From the NCBI GenBank assembly GCA_024685775.1, contig JAIKVL010000032.1:1-64000 (forward strand): 64,000 nucleotides of DNA, read 5' to 3'. Shown here one piece after another: positions 26,070 to 35,240 of the stretch. Both the position numbers and the translations under genes were made by a program. Each line of letters begins with the position of its first letter. Position 1 is the first letter of the stretch. Source of the stretch: Clostridia bacterium (GTDB lineage Bacteria; Bacillota; Clostridia; Christensenellales; CAG-1252). Under the pieces are notes generated by a model. It was not told the origin of the DNA. It saw only the letters and a list, made by a program, of their open reading frames with translations, and ran no database searches.

Positions 26070-28229
26070 GTGAAAAAGTCGAGAAAAATTACGATCATTT
26101 TGCTGTTACTGTCGGCAGGCGCGCTGTTTTTAACGGGAGCGTGCGCTCTTTTAAGCTGGTGTTTCGAAGCGGATCTCGATGAAGCAAAGCTCCCGAGCGC
26201 GGTCGGATCCGTCTGCGTTTTGGACGCGAACAGCGACGCGATCCCGAACGACAATTATGCGAAACTGTCCGAAATTTCGGAAAATATTCAAAATGCGTTC
26301 ATCGCGGTCGAGGACAAACGTTTCTATTCGCATCACGGGATCGACCCGCTTCGGATCGCGGGAGCGATCAAAGAAAACGTCCGAACGCGCCGATTTTCAC
26401 AAGGCGCGTCCACGATCACCTGCCAACTCGTCAAAAACACACTGCTCGACCACGACAAGACCCTAAAAAGAAAAGTTAAGGAAGCGATCCTCGCTCGAAA
26501 ACTCGAACGAAAGTACACGAAATCGGAGATCTTGGAAATGTATCTGAACGTCCTATATTTCGGAAAAGGCGTCTACGGAATCAAAAACGCTTCGAGAACG
26601 ATTTTCGGGAAAGAACCGTCCGAGATCGGAGAATACGAAGCGGCATGTCTTGCGGCAACCGTAAAAAATCCCTCGGCATACTCCCCTTTGATCGACGCAA
26701 ACAAAAATATCGAGCGCGCAAAAATCGTCCTTTCGCTCATGCGTGAGCAAGGTCTCACGGATCGCGCGAATCCCTCTTCGGAACCCAATATTGTTATAAA
26801 TTGTAGCGATTTTAATAATAATTATTGCAATAGTTATGCTAATTCAGTATTGTTTGAGGCGCAAAAACTATTGAAAATCGACAAAGCGGATCTGAAAAAC
26901 AAAGGATACATTATCCATTCATACTTTGATCCGAATGCGCAAAAAGCGATCGATTTCGCCCTTTCTTCAAACATCGAAGCACTCTGCGAAGACGGATTGC
27001 CCGCCGAAAAAGAGATCCTGCTCGCGGACAATAAAACGCGCGGAGTCGTCGCGTACGGCTCGACGGCAAAAAGCGCGACCGCGTTTTCCGAACCCCGACA
27101 ACCGGGCTCCGCGATCAAACCTTTTATCTATGCCGCCGCAATCGCCGAAGGTCAACTTCTACCCGACACGCCGATTTTGGATGAAAAGACCGCGTTCGGT
27201 TCTTACGCTCCGAGCAATTATTCCGACGCATATCTCGGATGGACGGACGCAAAAACCGCGCTCGCAAAGTCCTCAAACGTTGCTGCCGTAAAGATTTTAC
27301 GAGAACTCGGAGTCGAAAACGCATACCGTTTTCTTGAAAAATGCGGTTTTTCATTAAGCGAAAAAGATCTGAATCTCGCGCTCGCACTCGGCGGTACGAC
27401 GTACGGATCGAAAATCACGGAACTTTGCGAAGCCTATCAAACGCTCGCAAACGAAGGACGAAGAAAAGAATTGCATTTTATCAAGAAAATTACCGATAAA
27501 AACGGAAACACGATCTACGCCGATCAATCCCTTCCCGATTCGGTAATGCCCGAATCCGTCGCATACTTGACCACGACGATGCTTCGATCCGCCGTAAAAA
27601 TCGGAACGGCAAGTCAGTTGAGCTATTTAGACTTTGACGTCGCCGCCAAAACGGGAACGGTCGCGCGCGGACAAGGGAACTCGGACGCCTGGATCGCGGG
27701 ATACACGACCGCGCACACGTTCTCCATAAGATACGGCGCGCCAAGCGGAAAAACCCTTCAAAACAACGTAACGGGCGGCAATCAAGCCGCAAAAACCGCG
27801 CGGAGCGCACTGCGCGAACTCTATAAAGTCGCGCCGAAATCTTTCGAAAAACCTCAGGACGTGCGCTGCGAAACCGTCAGCTCCTATGCGAAAAACGAAC
27901 TGCATTCGCTTGTCCGCTTTCAAGATTTCCCGATCGGAGAAAGCGAAATCATCGAGGTTTCGTCTCGATTTCCGCTGAAAAAGCCCGATTTTGAAGAATT
28001 CTTTTTGGATAATTTCCGAATTTCGACGGAGAATAAAAGTCTCGTCGTCCGATTCGACGCGCGCGCGGAGATCAATTACGCCGTCTTCGTAAACGGGAGA
28101 TCCTGCGCAGGCAAAGACGGGGTTTACCGTATAAAAAAGTTTCGCCCGGGACTTCTTGCAAAGATCCGAATCCTCTGCAAATCGGGCGAAACCGCGCTTT
28201 TCAATAAAGTAAAATGGGTTATAGTTTGA
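26070..28229 (+). CDS. Class A penicillin-binding protein (transglycosylase/transpeptidase)
   Basis: A 719-residue bifunctional cell-wall synthase. It has an N-terminal membrane anchor (about 8-30), a GT51 transglycosylase domain with catalytic E81 in VEDKRFYSHHGID and downstream TITCQLVKN and YLNVLYFGKGVYG, and a transpeptidase domain with S347-A-I-K350, SSN and KTG motifs. A short C-terminal beta-rich extension follows. The start is GTG without an evident ribosome binding site. It is a single gene divergent from miaB and overlaps thiI tail-to-tail by 11 bases. Which of several PBP1-type roles it has cannot be told. Confidence 0.94.
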   Translation: MKKSRKITIILLLLSAGALFLTGACALLSWCFEADLDEAKLPSAVGSVCVLDANSDAIPNDNYAKLSEISENIQNAFIAVEDKRFYSHHGIDPLRIAGAIKENVRTRRFSQGASTITCQLVKNTLLDHDKTLKRKVKEAILARKLERKYTKSEILEMYLNVLYFGKGVYGIKNASRTIFGKEPSEIGEYEAACLAATVKNPSAYSPLIDANKNIERAKIVLSLMREQGLTDRANPSSEPNIVINCSDFNNNYCNSYANSVLFEAQKLLKIDKADLKNKGYIIHSYFDPNAQKAIDFALSSNIEALCEDGLPAEKEILLADNKTRGVVAYGSTAKSATAFSEPRQPGSAIKPFIYAAAIAEGQLLPDTPILDEKTAFGSYAPSNYSDAYLGWTDAKTALAKSSNVAAVKILRELGVENAYRFLEKCGFSLSEKDLNLALALGGTTYGSKITELCEAYQTLANEGRRKELHFIKKITDKNGNTIYADQSLPDSVMPESVAYLTTTMLRSAVKIGTASQLSYLDFDVAAKTGTVARGQGNSDAWIAGYTTAHTFSIRYGAPSGKTLQNNVTGGNQAAKTARSALRELYKVAPKSFEKPQDVRCETVSSYAKNELHSLVRFQDFPIGESEIIEVSSRFPLKKPDFEEFFLDNFRISTENKSLVVRFDARAEINYAVFVNGRSCAGKDGVYRIKKFRPGLLAKIRILCKSGETALFNKVKWVIV

Positions 28230-29379
28230 TCGTTTCCACCGTCGCGAGTGCGTCTCGAACCAAAGTCTCGACGTCTAATTTCGATTCCGCCGCTTCGATC
28301 AAAGCAAGCTTCGGTCTGATAACCGGGAATTTCGGCAAAAACACAGTGCAGCAATCCTCGTAAGGTTCGATGCTTTTATCAAACGTCCCGATTTCCCTCG
28401 CCGTTTGGATGATCTCTTCTTTATCCATTCCGATCAGCGGACGGAAAACGGGAAGTAATTCGACCGTTCGATTCGTCACGAGGATGCTTTCCTGCGTTTG
28501 CGAAGCAACCTGCGCCAAGCTTTCCCCCGTCGTTATACTTCCGCATCCCTTTTCGACGGCGAGCTTTTCCGCGATTCGCATCATAATGCGGCGCATGATC
28601 GTAATCATATATTCTTCGGGGCACTTTTCGTGGATCTGGCGCTGAATTTCGGTAAAAGAAACGACCGAAAGCTCAAAACCGCCCTGATATTCGGATAAAA
28701 TCTTCGCAAGATCGACGACTTTCTGCTTCGCCATCGGGCTCGTGTAGGGAAAACTGTGGAAATGAACGCCGTACATCTTCATTCCGCGCTTCGCCATTCG
28801 AAACGCCGCCACTGGGCTGTCGATTCCTCCGGACAACAGCACGACGCCGCTCCCGGAACTTCCGACCGGCATCCCGCCGAAGCAAGGGATTTTATCCGCA
28901 AAAATAAACGCGTGTCCTTCTTCTCGAATATCGACGAAGATCTCTTTATCGGGAGTAAACAAATCGACCGAAAGATTCGGCGCAAAATCAAGCGCGGCGC
29001 CGCCGAGCTCGATCGCGACTTGCTGCGAATTCAAAGGAAAAGTCTTGTCCGCGCGATTGACCGTAAAGCGGAAAGTACCCGATTTCGGTAAAAAAGCCAT
29101 CGCTTCTTTTTTGAGTTCATCCATCGACGCCGCAACTTTGACCGCTTCGCTGAACGAATGCAAACCGAAAACCTTCCTTACTCGGTTTTTCGCTTCCGAA
29201 ACCGTCTGCTCGTTCAACCCTTCGACAAGATACCTGCCGCGCGTCCGAACAAGCGCGCACGGAATCCCCTTCAAAGCGTGACGAATGTTATCCAAAAGCT
29301 GTTTTTCAAAGGAAAACTTGTTCTTTCCCTTCAAATATATTTCACCGAAACGCAACAATAAAACCTTTTCCATACTCAT
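28219..29379 (-). CDS. thiI: tRNA 4-thiouridine synthase ThiI
   Basis: A 386-residue enzyme with an N-terminal ferredoxin-like/THUMP region and the PP-loop ATPase motif SGGIDSPVAAF. The C-terminal rhodanese domain of the E. coli enzyme is absent, as in most Bacillota. It adenylates U8 of tRNA and receives sulfur from a cysteine desulfurase, whose gene is directly upstream and overlaps as ATGA at 29376-29379. A second ATG two codons later is an alternative start. Confidence 0.96.
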   Translation of the reverse strand: MSMEKVLLLRFGEIYLKGKNKFSFEKQLLDNIRHALKGIPCALVRTRGRYLVEGLNEQTVSEAKNRVRKVFGLHSFSEAVKVAASMDELKKEAMAFLPKSGTFRFTVNRADKTFPLNSQQVAIELGGAALDFAPNLSVDLFTPDKEIFVDIREEGHAFIFADKIPCFGGMPVGSSGSGVVLLSGGIDSPVAAFRMAKRGMKMYGVHFHSFPYTSPMAKQKVVDLAKILSEYQGGFELSVVSFTEIQRQIHEKCPEEYMITIMRRIMMRIAEKLAVEKGCGSITTGESLAQVASQTQESILVTNRTVELLPVFRPLIGMDKEEIIQTAREIGTFDKSIEPYEDCCTVFLPKFPVIRPKLALIEAAESKLDVETLVRDALATVETIKL

Positions 29380-30512
29380 CTTCCTACGTATTTTTTCAAA
29401 ATTTCGTAATTTTCCTTGATTTTCTCGGCGAGGAACCGAACTTCTTCTTCCGTATTTTCCCTGCCGAAACTGATTCGAATAATCCCATCGGAATATTCCT
29501 TTAACCCGAGCGCACGCGGGATCCGATCGTGCGCGCGACGAGCGGAGCAAGCCGACCCGGTCCCGATCAGAATCCCGTACTCTTCGAGCGCGTGCTGCAT
29601 AACTTCTCCGCGGACGCTCTTAAACGCGAACGTCAAAACGTGGGGCGAACACCCGCCGTCCGAGATCCACTGAATCTCGGGGATCTCTGACAGCTCATTT
29701 CGCAAAATATCTCTGAATTTTCGGTATTTTTCACCGTTTTCGAAAAGCTCTTTCATCGCACGATCGGCGGCAAATGCAAACGACATGATCCCGGAAACGT
29801 TCTCGGTGGAAGACCTTGCGCCCTGCTCCTGACCACCCCCGAAAATCAAAGGAGAAACGCTTACCCCTTGTTTTACAAAAAGCGCGGCGACTCCTTTCGG
29901 CGCGCCGATCTTATGCCCGCTGATCGTATAAAGATCCGCGCCGATCTCGGCAACGCAAACGGGAATTTTTCCGAAAGCCTGAACACCGTCGACGTGGAAA
30001 ACGATCGAAGGATTTACGTCTTTCGCTTTCGCGATCAGAGATTTAACGTCGTTGATCCCACCGGTTTCGTTATTAACATGCATAACGGAAACGAAAGAAG
30101 TGTTGTCGTCGATCAATTTCAAAAATTCCGATTCGATCACCCTACCCACGCCGTCAACGGGAGCGATCCTGACTTCAAAATCAAGATTTTTCAATTGCAA
30201 AGCGGTGTTATAGATCGCAGGATGCTCGCTCGCGGAAATCACGACGTTCGACTTTTTACGTTTTTTCGAACAAAATACGGCTTGATTATCCGCTTCCGAT
30301 CCGGAAGACGTAAAAATCAAGCGACCGTTAAATCCCTGCAAACAAGATAAAATCCCCTTTCTAGCTTCTTCGACCATATTATGGACTTCGACGGATTTAA
30401 AGTAATTCGCCGAAGGATTAAAGAAGAAATCTTCGTTATACTTTCGGACAATCTCCGCAACCGAAGCGTCCACCCTCGTCGTCGCGGCGTTATCAAAATA
30501 CAGAGTCTTCAA
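29376..30512 (-). CDS. Cysteine desulfurase (NifS/IscS-like)
   Basis: A 378-residue PLP enzyme. The cofactor lysine is in TISGHKIGAPKG, and the active-site cysteine is in GTGSACSARRAHDR near residue 325. It removes sulfur from L-cysteine and most likely passes it to the ThiI encoded next, the usual Bacillota NifZ-ThiI pairing, though a role in Fe-S assembly is possible. Its start overlaps the previous gene by 20 bases. Confidence 0.95.
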   Translation of the reverse strand: MKTLYFDNAATTRVDASVAEIVRKYNEDFFFNPSANYFKSVEVHNMVEEARKGILSCLQGFNGRLIFTSSGSEADNQAVFCSKKRKKSNVVISASEHPAIYNTALQLKNLDFEVRIAPVDGVGRVIESEFLKLIDDNTSFVSVMHVNNETGGINDVKSLIAKAKDVNPSIVFHVDGVQAFGKIPVCVAEIGADLYTISGHKIGAPKGVAALFVKQGVSVSPLIFGGGQEQGARSSTENVSGIMSFAFAADRAMKELFENGEKYRKFRDILRNELSEIPEIQWISDGGCSPHVLTFAFKSVRGEVMQHALEEYGILIGTGSACSARRAHDRIPRALGLKEYSDGIIRISFGRENTEEEVRFLAEKIKENYEILKKYVGR

Positions 30513-31011
30513 TTTTTTCTCCCTTGAAAAACGTTAAAGAATAGTCGTCGAACGTCATGATATACGACTCGTTTTCATAACCGACAACAAATGATTTAAC
30601 ATCCAAACTATCCTTATTTAATGCATTTTTCACAATAATTCTGTTCTTAATAAAGGTCTTTTTAATAATACTTTTTGACAAAAAGTCCGAATTTTCCGCA
30701 TTTTTTATGAACGTAAGGTCATTAAGCGAGAAAACGTCGGATTTCCCGTTTTTCGAGCGAATCGTCAGCGACGAATCGGTAAACGAATACGCAAATTCCA
30801 AGGTTCTCTTCCCCATCAAAAACGCAACCGTAAAACAAATCAAATAGATCACGGCGCATATAATCAAATTCAAATAAAGTTCGAACAAGATAAACAAAAC
30901 GACGAGCGCCGTCGCGATAACGGAAAGTAAAATCGCGACGTAAAGAATCGAGCGTCGCAACGCCGCGAAAGATCCGTCCGTATTGATCACCTTATAGTCG
31001 TATCGATTCAT
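30493..31011 (-). CDS. Membrane protein of unknown function, two-helix N-terminus
   Basis: 172 residues: two hydrophobic helices (about 23-47 and 49-68) followed by a cytoplasmic, beta-rich domain of about 100 residues resembling bacterial PH-like domains in pattern. No catalytic motif is visible. It is tightly packed between mutS2 (4-base overlap) and the cysteine desulfurase gene. Codon use is slightly more AT-rich than its neighbours. Function not recognised. Confidence 0.8.
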   Translation of the reverse strand: MNRYDYKVINTDGSFAALRRSILYVAILLSVIATALVVLFILFELYLNLIICAVIYLICFTVAFLMGKRTLEFAYSFTDSSLTIRSKNGKSDVFSLNDLTFIKNAENSDFLSKSIIKKTFIKNRIIVKNALNKDSLDVKSFVVGYENESYIMTFDDYSLTFFKGEKIEDSVF

Positions 31012-33059
31012 TTCTTAACCTTTTGCGCCGCCCCGCTTTTTACCGTCGTCGTAAAGTTCCCGATCTTAACGACGTAATCTCCGTTTCGTTTAACGTCGGT
31101 CACAAGAGCGATCTTGCCGATTTTTTTGATGTAGACTTCATCGCCGACGGAAGCCACGCCGCCGACGAGATCCGGAAGAACATCCTCTTCCTCGATCTCT
31201 TCGCTGTTTGCGATCTCTTTGATGCGTTTTCTGAGCTTCGCCGCTTCGAAATAGCTTTTCTTTTCGGGCGCATCCAAGAGTTTTTTCAGCTCCGCGAGGA
31301 TCTCGTTTACTTCTTCGAGCGATTCCTGCACGCGGCGTTTGACTTCCGCTTTCGCCTGCGTCGCGAGTTTTTCTCTTTGGACGAACAAGCGATTCCTTTC
31401 CTCTTTCAAAGCCGCCTTTTCTTCGGATAATTCTTGCGTTATTTTTTTTTCGAGGTCTTTTTCGCGCTCCGCCGCTCTTCGCGCCTGCTCCGCGGATTGC
31501 AAAACCGAATCGAAGCTGACGCGCTCGGTTCCGAGCTTCGCTCTCGCTTCCGCGATCAAATCTTTATCCAGCCCGAGCCGTTCGGCGATCTGCAGCGCGT
31601 TGGACGTCCCGGGGACGCCGATAATCAAATGGAAGGTCGGTTCGTACGTCTCGGGATCGAAGTCCATCGACGCGTTTTCCACTCCTTCGGTCGCGTAAGA
31701 ATACTCTTTGAGTTTCCCGTAGTGCGTCGTTATGATCGCTTTTGCGCCGCTTTCGCGGATACGTTCCGTAATGCAGACCGCAAGCGAAGCGCCTTCGTCG
31801 GGATCCGTCCCCGCGCCGAGCTCATCCAGCAGGACGAGCGATCGGCTGTCGTAAGAATTCATAATATCGACGATATTCTTGATATGAGAAGAGAACGTGC
31901 TCAGACTCTGCTCAATGCTTTGCTCGTCGCCGACGTCGCAGAAAACGCGGTCGAAGACGCTGATCTCGGATTCTTCCTCCGCAGGCAAATACAGCCCGCA
32001 TTGCGCCATGAGCACAAAGAGTCCGACAAGCTTTAAGGAAACGGTTTTTCCGCCCGTATTCGGCCCCGTGATCAGCAAAATCGTAAAATCCTTTCCGAGC
32101 GAGACCGAGACCGGGACGACTTTTTCTTTCGGAATAAGCGGATGACGCCCTTTTTTGATATTGATATATCCGCGATCGTTTATGATCGGCGCCGTAGAAT
32201 GCGTGTTGATCGCGTAAAGCGCGCGCGCAAAGATCACGTCTAACGCGGTTATGATCTCGTAATCGGCGACGAGTTCGTCCGCGATGACCGCGACGCGCGC
32301 CGTAAATTCCTGCAAAATCCGATCGATTTCGTTCTTTTCGTCCGCAAGAAGCATTTTCAGCTCGTTATTCATTTCGACGATCGCCATCGGTTCGACGTAT
32401 AAGGTTTGCCCGGATGCCGAGCGGTCGTGGACAAGCCCCGGGATCTGCCCCTTAAACTCGCGCTTAACGGGAATAACGTAGCGATCGCCGCGAACAGTAA
32501 CGACGTTATCCTGAATCGCTTTTTGATAATCGGGCGTGGAAATATAGCTGTTTAACTTCGCGCGCAAACGTTCGCCGTTCTTTTTGATCTCCCTGCGAAT
32601 CGTCGCAAGTTTATCGGACGCGCAGTCGTTCATTTCCGTTTCCGAAAAAATACTTCGATCAATCTCTTCCGCAAGAAAATTCTGCAAAAATATCTTATTC
32701 GCCGCATTGGTCAGGATCGGAGCCTTTTTCGAATCGAGTTTCGCAATGGAATTCCGTACGTTTTTCGCAAAACGCAGCAGTCTTGCGATCTTCAAAAGTT
32801 CGCCCATCGTCAGCATCGAAAGTTTTTTGGCGCGAGTGATGCATTCCGTAACGTCGTCCACCTCGAAAGACGGGAAGCAATTACAGGAGTTCATCGCATA
32901 AAACGCTTCCGCCGTCTCGCTTTGCAGACTTTTCACGGCGGAAAGATCGGAAAGAGGCAAAGAAGACAAAATTTCCGCTTTTCCCTTTTCGCTCCCCGCG
33001 CATAGCGCGACTTGGGCGAGAATCTTATCGAGTTCGAGTGCTTTTATGCTTTTATCCAC
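31008..33059 (-). CDS. mutS2: MutS2-family ATPase lacking the C-terminal Smr domain
   Basis: 683 residues. The core helical domain, the ATPase with Walker A ITGPNTGGKTVSLK and the ELGAGTDPDEGASLAV segment, and the long coiled coil of MutS2 are present. MutS2 proteins are normally about 780 residues and end in an Smr nuclease domain; here the protein ends after the small KOW-like beta domain (VGDEVYIKKIGKIALV onward) in basic residues. The next gene starts at the stop (ATGA), so no frameshifted Smr remnant remains. MutS2 acts in recombination control and in rescue of collided ribosomes; without Smr it should lack nuclease activity. Confidence 0.93.
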   Translation of the reverse strand: MDKSIKALELDKILAQVALCAGSEKGKAEILSSLPLSDLSAVKSLQSETAEAFYAMNSCNCFPSFEVDDVTECITRAKKLSMLTMGELLKIARLLRFAKNVRNSIAKLDSKKAPILTNAANKIFLQNFLAEEIDRSIFSETEMNDCASDKLATIRREIKKNGERLRAKLNSYISTPDYQKAIQDNVVTVRGDRYVIPVKREFKGQIPGLVHDRSASGQTLYVEPMAIVEMNNELKMLLADEKNEIDRILQEFTARVAVIADELVADYEIITALDVIFARALYAINTHSTAPIINDRGYINIKKGRHPLIPKEKVVPVSVSLGKDFTILLITGPNTGGKTVSLKLVGLFVLMAQCGLYLPAEEESEISVFDRVFCDVGDEQSIEQSLSTFSSHIKNIVDIMNSYDSRSLVLLDELGAGTDPDEGASLAVCITERIRESGAKAIITTHYGKLKEYSYATEGVENASMDFDPETYEPTFHLIIGVPGTSNALQIAERLGLDKDLIAEARAKLGTERVSFDSVLQSAEQARRAAEREKDLEKKITQELSEEKAALKEERNRLFVQREKLATQAKAEVKRRVQESLEEVNEILAELKKLLDAPEKKSYFEAAKLRKRIKEIANSEEIEEEDVLPDLVGGVASVGDEVYIKKIGKIALVTDVKRNGDYVVKIGNFTTTVKSGAAQKVKK

Positions 33060-35239
33060 GATTCCTCCGACGCGATGCGTTTCGCCTCGATCTTTTGACC
33101 GTCGTCAAGATCGATAAGGCTGACAAACGCCGCGGCTGTTTTTTCTTTTATGCGACGAGCGACAACGTCGCTTCGCATCGTAAAGGAGCACGACCCGCCT
33201 TCCGTCCTGCGGATCGAATAACGCTTCGACCCCGTCGAATAAAAGACGTGATTCGTCTTCTTATCGCAGGTCGCGCAATCGTTGCCTTTCGTCACGGAAA
33301 TCGGGCAATGCGCGAAACTCATCAAGGGGATCTTTCCGAATCCGAACGAAAGATTTCCCGCCCCGCTGAATTCGACCGACGAACAGACATAGTCCGCGTC
33401 CTTGAAAAGAAGCGCCGTCCTGTGATTGCAAACGTTCAGACCGAACCCCGCAATATAACGCCTGCCGAATTCGCGCGCGAGCTGCACGCCGTAAAGATTA
33501 TCGGCGTAGATCCCGAGATCTCCGAACGCACGCAGGATCTTTTCGTAAAAACGGAGATCGACGGATCGCGCGATTTTCGGCAAACGGAGATAACAGGGTT
33601 TTTGCGCCGCGACGTTTACGATCGATCCGATCGAATCGACATTTACGATCAACGGATCGAGGACGAAGCCGACCGCAAACGAGAACGCTTTCGCGTCTTC
33701 CGCTCTTTCGATCTCCGCAAGGACACCAAAGCGATTCGGCAAAACCGAACGTATCGTTTCCCTTTTCACGAACGAGTAATTCGGAAAGCGCGCGCGGAGG
33801 ACGGTATCCCGCAACTTTTCCGCGAGCGAGCGCCTCAGCGCGTTCAATTCACTGACTTTCAGATAAACCGCGCCGTCCAATTCGTCTTCATAGCTTTCGA
33901 GGACGAAATCGGACGATCCGAATTTCGTTGCCTTTTCGATCAAGGCTTCGTTCGAATCCGAATTGCTCTTTTCGAGGAAGGATTCGCTTTGAACTTCGAC
34001 GGAGAATCCGCAAGACTCCGCCCGAAGCGTCAGTTTTTGACCGGGTGAGCCTTTCAAGGTCAGCTTCAAAGGAAGCTTATTCTCGATCGTCTCGGCAAAG
34101 CGGACGTCCTCGGCGTCGGTCGTCAATCGAACTTCGTCTCCGGGTTTGACTTCGTTGCTGACCGGGATCACGCAGTATTCCCCATCCGTATAAACGGACG
34201 TAACGTCGCTCCCGCCGACCTCTTCGCCGTTTCGGAGAATCTTCGCGCCGTCGCCTTTCATAAACGCGCGAGAGGATTTGACGTAAGCGTATTTGTAGCC
34301 CGACTTATCAATAATTCGTTCGATTTTTCCGACAAAAACGCCGATATGGCTCGCAACGTCCGAATGGATGACGGCGGCGGATTTCTTCAAGGTGTACCCT
34401 TTGAAAAAACCGCGATTGAAGCTCGTCTTCAATCGAACGAGATCTTCTTTCGCCGCTTTCGGCTTGCCATCCAAAAGGTCGCGATAATATTTCGTCGCAA
34501 AATAGACGTACGCCGCCCTTTTGAGTCTACCTTCGATCTTCAAAGAATCGACGCCGAGATTTTCCTGAAAGCAAGCGTCTTCCCCGAGCGAAAGATCGAA
34601 CGGCGATAAAAGAAAGCCATTTTTCAAAAAATTCCCGTCTTCATCCGTCGCGACGTAGCGCAAACGGCAAGGCTGATTGCAAACGCCGCGATTTCCGCTC
34701 TGCCCGTAATCGATCGAGCCGAGCAGGCAGCCGCCCGAAAAACAGACGCATAACGCGCCTTGCGCGAATCGCTCAACCTCTCCGACTTCCTTTTTTATGC
34801 TCGGAATATCATCTTCGACCGTCTCCCGCGCTAAAATCACCCGATCCGCGCCGAGCGTCTCGGCAAAGCGCGCGTCGAATTCGTTTTGCACGCCGGCTTG
34901 CGTGCTGAGATGTAAGGGAACGTCGGAACGTTCGCGGATCGCGGCGAACAAACCGAGATCGGAAACGATCAGTGCGTCCGCGCCGCTTTTTACGGAAATC
35001 TCCGCAAGTTCGAGCGCGCGATCAAGCTCAAAATCCGTAACTGCGGTATTTAACGTAACGTGCACCTTTACGCCGAACAAATGCGCGTAAGAGATCCAAT
35101 CTTTCAGATTTTCCTCGTTAAAGTCCGAGCATTTCAGCCTTGCGTTATGCTCACCGAGCCCGAGATAAACCGCATTCGCGCCGCCCTTAACGGCGGCTTT
35201 CAAAGCGGCTATGCTTCCGGCGGGAGCCAAAAGTTCCAT
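33044..35239 (-). CDS. U32-family protein (RlhA/YhbU-like) with C-terminal collagenase-type domain
   Basis: 731 residues beginning MELLAPAGSIAALKAAVKGG, the typical U32 opening. The conserved cysteine cluster CVCFSGGCLLGS and CNQPCRLRY marks the family. It is long enough to contain the extra DUF3656-type domain. Characterised relatives are RNA hydroxylation enzymes (RlhA on 23S rRNA, TrhP on tRNA) rather than proteases, so an RNA-modification role is likely but inferred. The start at 35239 lies 1 base after pheT; an upstream in-frame start would lie inside pheT. The end overlaps mutS2 by 16 bases. Confidence 0.9.
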   Translation of the reverse strand: MELLAPAGSIAALKAAVKGGANAVYLGLGEHNARLKCSDFNEENLKDWISYAHLFGVKVHVTLNTAVTDFELDRALELAEISVKSGADALIVSDLGLFAAIRERSDVPLHLSTQAGVQNEFDARFAETLGADRVILARETVEDDIPSIKKEVGEVERFAQGALCVCFSGGCLLGSIDYGQSGNRGVCNQPCRLRYVATDEDGNFLKNGFLLSPFDLSLGEDACFQENLGVDSLKIEGRLKRAAYVYFATKYYRDLLDGKPKAAKEDLVRLKTSFNRGFFKGYTLKKSAAVIHSDVASHIGVFVGKIERIIDKSGYKYAYVKSSRAFMKGDGAKILRNGEEVGGSDVTSVYTDGEYCVIPVSNEVKPGDEVRLTTDAEDVRFAETIENKLPLKLTLKGSPGQKLTLRAESCGFSVEVQSESFLEKSNSDSNEALIEKATKFGSSDFVLESYEDELDGAVYLKVSELNALRRSLAEKLRDTVLRARFPNYSFVKRETIRSVLPNRFGVLAEIERAEDAKAFSFAVGFVLDPLIVNVDSIGSIVNVAAQKPCYLRLPKIARSVDLRFYEKILRAFGDLGIYADNLYGVQLAREFGRRYIAGFGLNVCNHRTALLFKDADYVCSSVEFSGAGNLSFGFGKIPLMSFAHCPISVTKGNDCATCDKKTNHVFYSTGSKRYSIRRTEGGSCSFTMRSDVVARRIKEKTAAAFVSLIDLDDGQKIEAKRIASEESWIKA

Positions 35240-35240
35240 T

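Noticed and set aside
15235-30706. The 19-mer TCCGAATTTTCCGCATTTT occurs at 15235 and 30686, with shorter CCGCATTTT copies at several other places
   Set aside because: Both long copies are inside minus-strand genes and encode the same short Asn-Ala-Glu-Asn-Ser type peptide; GCATTTT is frequent throughout this sequence, so I could not show a true repeat or uptake signal.
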